A DNA stretch of 37,486 nt from a bacterium (lineage in GTDB: Bacteria > Bacillota > Clostridia > Lachnospirales > Lachnospiraceae): NCBI GenBank assembly GCA_029227655.1, contig JAQYAI010000164.1, positions 1-37,486 on the forward strand, read 5' to 3'. The position numbers were made by a program, and so were the translations under genes. Every line of letters begins with the position of its first letter. Position 1 is the stretch's first letter. This document shows, one piece after another, positions 34,545-37,486 of this stretch. Below the pieces are notes generated by a model that saw nothing but the letters and a program-made list of their open reading frames with translations, had not been told where the DNA came from and ran no database searches.

Positions 34545-35645
34545 TCATCTGCCCATTATTCTTTCTGCCCTTTTCAGATTTTTATCGGAATGTTCTACTT
34601 CTCTTGAGAACCGGTATAACAATTCCACCATTTCTTCTTTTGTGAGTTGGCCCTCATTTTTCAGCCATCTCGCCATCCAGAGTTCCTGAATCAGATGTAC
34701 CATGGAAATAGAAAATCTTACCTTCGCATAGATTTCTCCATCATAAACGGCACCCACAAAATAGGTAAAGATAAAATACACCAGAAGTTGCTCTGTGTGA
34801 ATATCCCAGTCTTCCAAATACTTTTTTCTCCATGCTTCGAACGCAGCTTTCTTTTTCCAGTAACCGGTTTCTCCTTCTTTGTATAAAAGATCTTCCGTCT
34901 CCACAAGAAGGATTCCCCAGTCTTCTTTCAAAAGCTCCAATTGATACAGCTTAGAAAATAGCTGCTGTGAAGTTCTCTTTCTATCTTCCTTTTCTATTAC
35001 ACTTCTGGTAAATTCTGCCGCTTCGTCCGTCTGATATCGTTCAATCACATGGGAACATTCGAAAAGTTCTCTTCTCTGAACACGTCTTTGCATATCGTGC
35101 GCCATCCCAAGAACCAGGCCTTCTCTCACTTCTATCGAAAGCTCTCTGTTCTGAAGAATTTGCAGCATTACCTCTCTGGCGTCCAGTAATACAGAAAAGA
35201 GGAATGGATCAAAATCCTCGTATTCCTCTTCTCCGGCTTTTTCATATGTTCTAAATTTCACTGGCGTCCTGCGTTCCAGAAGGATTCTTGCCACCTCCGG
35301 ACAGGATGCAGAAAGAGAGATTTCGCGCACTCCCTCAAATTCTTCTATATGCCTTGGATAAAGCCTGCAAGTCCTGCACAGGCTTTTTTCGCCAAGATTT
35401 GCATAGAGATCACACAGATTTTCCTCGTTAAGAAATGCACATCTTCGTTCCCTGTCCTGGCGGAAAGCTCTCTCTTTCCAATCAACACTTTTACGGACTC
35501 TTTTTCCAAACTTTCCCTTTACCTGTCGATATCTGGAAAGGGATTTCCTGTCAACGACAATCTGCCAGCCGGCACAGCAGGTATCTTCACATTTGTCTGC
35601 CGTGCATTTAAATTCTTTATAATAATCAGGTATCGTATATAACAT
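34545..35645 (-). CDS. fliB: Flagellin lysine-N-methylase-like protein
   Basis: KCTADKCEDTCCAGWQIVVDRKSLSRYRQ...CAFLNEENLCDLYANLGEKSLCRTCRLYPRHIEEF cysteine cluster. Confidence 0.88.
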   Translation of the reverse strand: MLYTIPDYYKEFKCTADKCEDTCCAGWQIVVDRKSLSRYRQVKGKFGKRVRKSVDWKERAFRQDRERRCAFLNEENLCDLYANLGEKSLCRTCRLYPRHIEEFEGVREISLSASCPEVARILLERRTPVKFRTYEKAGEEEYEDFDPFLFSVLLDAREVMLQILQNRELSIEVREGLVLGMAHDMQRRVQRRELFECSHVIERYQTDEAAEFTRSVIEKEDRKRTSQQLFSKLYQLELLKEDWGILLVETEDLLYKEGETGYWKKKAAFEAWRKKYLEDWDIHTEQLLVYFIFTYFVGAVYDGEIYAKVRFSISMVHLIQELWMARWLKNEGQLTKEEMVELLYRFSREVEHSDKNLKRAERIMGR

Positions 35646-35660
35646 AAATATGCCTCGGTC

Positions 35661-36242
35661 TTAGGATTCGCGGAAAACAATTTCTCCTGTCTTTTCATCC
35701 ATACTTTCTACGATTGCCAATGATTCCACACGCACTCCTCTTGAACGGATCAATTCTCCGCCTACCTGGAAACCTTTCTCAATCACAATTCCTGCTCCAA
35801 CCAACGTTGCTCCTGATTCATTGATCAGTTCAATCAGACCCTCAAGAGCTTTTCCATTTGCAAGGAAATCATCGATAATTAAAACTTTATCCTCTTTGTT
35901 CAGGAACTGTTTTGCAACACGAATATCATAAACACGTCCATGTGTGAAGGATTCTACTTTCGATGTGTAGACCTCTCCTGCAATATTCTTTGTCTGTGTC
36001 TTCTTTGCAAATACAACTGGTACTTTAAATACTTCTGCCGCTACACACGCGATTCCAATTCCTGACGCTTCAATTGTAAGGATCTTATTGATTTCTTCTC
36101 CTTCGTAACGACGTTTGAACTCTAATCCGATTTCATGAAATAATTCCACATCCATCTGATGATTCAGGAAACTGTCTACTTTTAATACATTTCCTTCCTT
36201 GATCACACCATCTTTACGAATTCTGTCCTTTAATAATTTCAT
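35661..36242 (-). CDS. xpt: Xanthine phosphoribosyltransferase
   Basis: MKLLKDRIRKDGVIKEGNVLKVDSFLNHQMDV; VLIIDDFLANGKALEGL PRPP motif. Confidence 0.95.
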   Translation of the reverse strand: MKLLKDRIRKDGVIKEGNVLKVDSFLNHQMDVELFHEIGLEFKRRYEGEEINKILTIEASGIGIACVAAEVFKVPVVFAKKTQTKNIAGEVYTSKVESFTHGRVYDIRVAKQFLNKEDKVLIIDDFLANGKALEGLIELINESGATLVGAGIVIEKGFQVGGELIRSRGVRVESLAIVESMDEKTGEIVFRES

Positions 36243-36271
36243 CTTAATTTCCTCCGCTTTTCTCTATGCTT

Positions 36272-37486
36272 TTAATTCTTCCCCTCTTTTGGAAGTACGA
36301 TATTCAACAAAATTGCAACAAGCGCTGCCGGTACAATTCCTGAACCGCCGAAAATCAGCTGAATGGTCTGTGGCAGATGACTTAATACACCTGTATTAGA
36401 ACCGATACCATATCCAAGCCCAAGAGCCACTGACACGATTGTAATTCCTCTTGCAGTAAGAGGTTCTTTTGTAATCAGCTGAATACCACTGACTACAATC
36501 GATGAAAACATCATAACTGCTGCCCCTCCAAGGACGCTCTGTGGCATAATTGAAATGAGGGCTGCAAGTTTTGGAAACAGTCCACAAAGAATCAGGAACA
36601 CAGCCCCCATTGCCAGTGCAGAACGGTTCACGATCTTTGTCATGGTCACAAGCCCTACATTCTGGCTGAAGGATGTATTCGGAAGCACACCAAAGAGAGC
36701 AGCGATACTTGAACCAACGCCATCACAAATGACTCCACCTGAGAGTTCTTCATCGGTAGCTTCTCTTCCCATACCACCTTCCATAACCCCTGAAATGTCT
36801 CCAACTGTTTCTACTGCTGTTACGACAAACATAATCAATACCGGAATGATGGCACGCACATCAAACACCAATTTTACAGGGACAATCTTTGGAATTGCGA
36901 ACCAGCTCGCCTGCGCTACCTTGTCCCAATTAAGTACCCATGCTTTTGTATATTCAACACCTTCTGCATTCACCGCTGTTGTCGGAAGCACAACTGCCAT
37001 GATGGCTGCAACGATATAACCCACAACAATACCGATTAAAATAGAAGATGCACTTGTCATTCCTTTTGTTCCATGCTTAAATGCAATAATTACAAGCAAC
37101 ACAATCGTACCAAGCATCAGGTTCTCAACAGAGCCAAAATCATTTGCCGCATTTCCACCCCCAAAGGAATTTACTCCTACTGCAATCAATGAAAGTCCAA
37201 TCGAAAGAACTACTGTTCCCGTGACAACCGCAGGGAAAAATTTTCGAAGTGGCTTTAACATAAACCCAAGTACTGCTTCGAAAAGTCCACCGATCACAGA
37301 TGCACCCATGATTGCTCCATAGGCAAGCACACCGCCGCCCATGACCTGAACAACACTGTTAAATACCCCGATAAATCCTGAACTTGTTCCCATGATGATC
37401 GGAACCTTTCCCCCTACTGGTCCAATTGAAAATAACTGGATCAATGTAACAATGCCGGCAACCAGCATTGCATTCTGAAGTAAATC
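36272..37486 (-). CDS. pbuX: Uracil-xanthine permease family (NCS2), 5' end beyond window
   Basis: Open to the window edge (codons DLLQNAMLVAG precede the ORF-track Met); SFSQNVGLVTMTKIVNRSALAMGAVFLI NCS2 signature. Confidence 0.9.
   Translation of the reverse strand, partial: DLLQNAMLVAGIVTLIQLFSIGPVGGKVPIIMGTSSGFIGVFNSVVQVMGGGVLAYGAIMGASVIGGLFEAVLGFMLKPLRKFFPAVVTGTVVLSIGLSLIAVGVNSFGGGNAANDFGSVENLMLGTIVLLVIIAFKHGTKGMTSASSILIGIVVGYIVAAIMAVVLPTTAVNAEGVEYTKAWVLNWDKVAQASWFAIPKIVPVKLVFDVRAIIPVLIMFVVTAVETVGDISGVMEGGMGREATDEELSGGVICDGVGSSIAALFGVLPNTSFSQNVGLVTMTKIVNRSALAMGAVFLILCGLFPKLAALISIMPQSVLGGAAVMMFSSIVVSGIQLITKEPLTARGITIVSVALGLGYGIGSNTGVLSHLPQTIQLIFGGSGIVPAALVAILLNIVLPKEGKN

Overview
The 37.5 kb window comes from a low-GC Firmicutes genome, probably Lachnospiraceae (inferred from protein families and gene order). 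Most genes lie on the minus strand. Left to right: (1) the 5' end of a Wadjet-type anti-plasmid operon (JetA, JetB and the first 28 codons of JetC, cut by the window edge) divergent from a stand-alone LytTR regulator; (2) a three-gene set of small ORFs including a DUF4160-like protein, then MFS, HD-domain, TetR/MATE, PNPOx-like, VOC and cupin genes; (3) a decayed patch at 9.1-10.5 kb with three adjacent chimeric or internally deleted gene remnants; (4) arsC-like, def, and a frameshifted membrane/FMN-binding gene; (5) an ABC importer (TrpXYZ-like) behind a T-box leader with a TGG specifier; (6) a compact 10-gene operon (thiolase, DUF35, mini-membrane protein, atypical ACP, Pta/Ptb-type acyltransferase, butyrate kinase, DUF1097-like, MBL hydrolase, YczE-like, 4'-phosphopantetheinyl transferase) divergent from a PucR-type regulator. 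An 18-bp perfect palindrome sits about 41.5 bp upstream of the predicted operon start, and this operon is my best candidate for an undescribed system; (7) an intergenic array of degenerate units in 50-bp register just after pucR; (8) a phosphatidylethanolamine module (pssA/psd/PAP2/TVP38); (9) an unannotated 32-aa microprotein, a 149-bp inverted-repeat element and a phased GTACTTTT tract; (10) WYL, DegV, and a tight pbuX-xpt-fliB-glnA-ANTAR run leaving the right edge. All family names come from reading the translations; no database searches were run.
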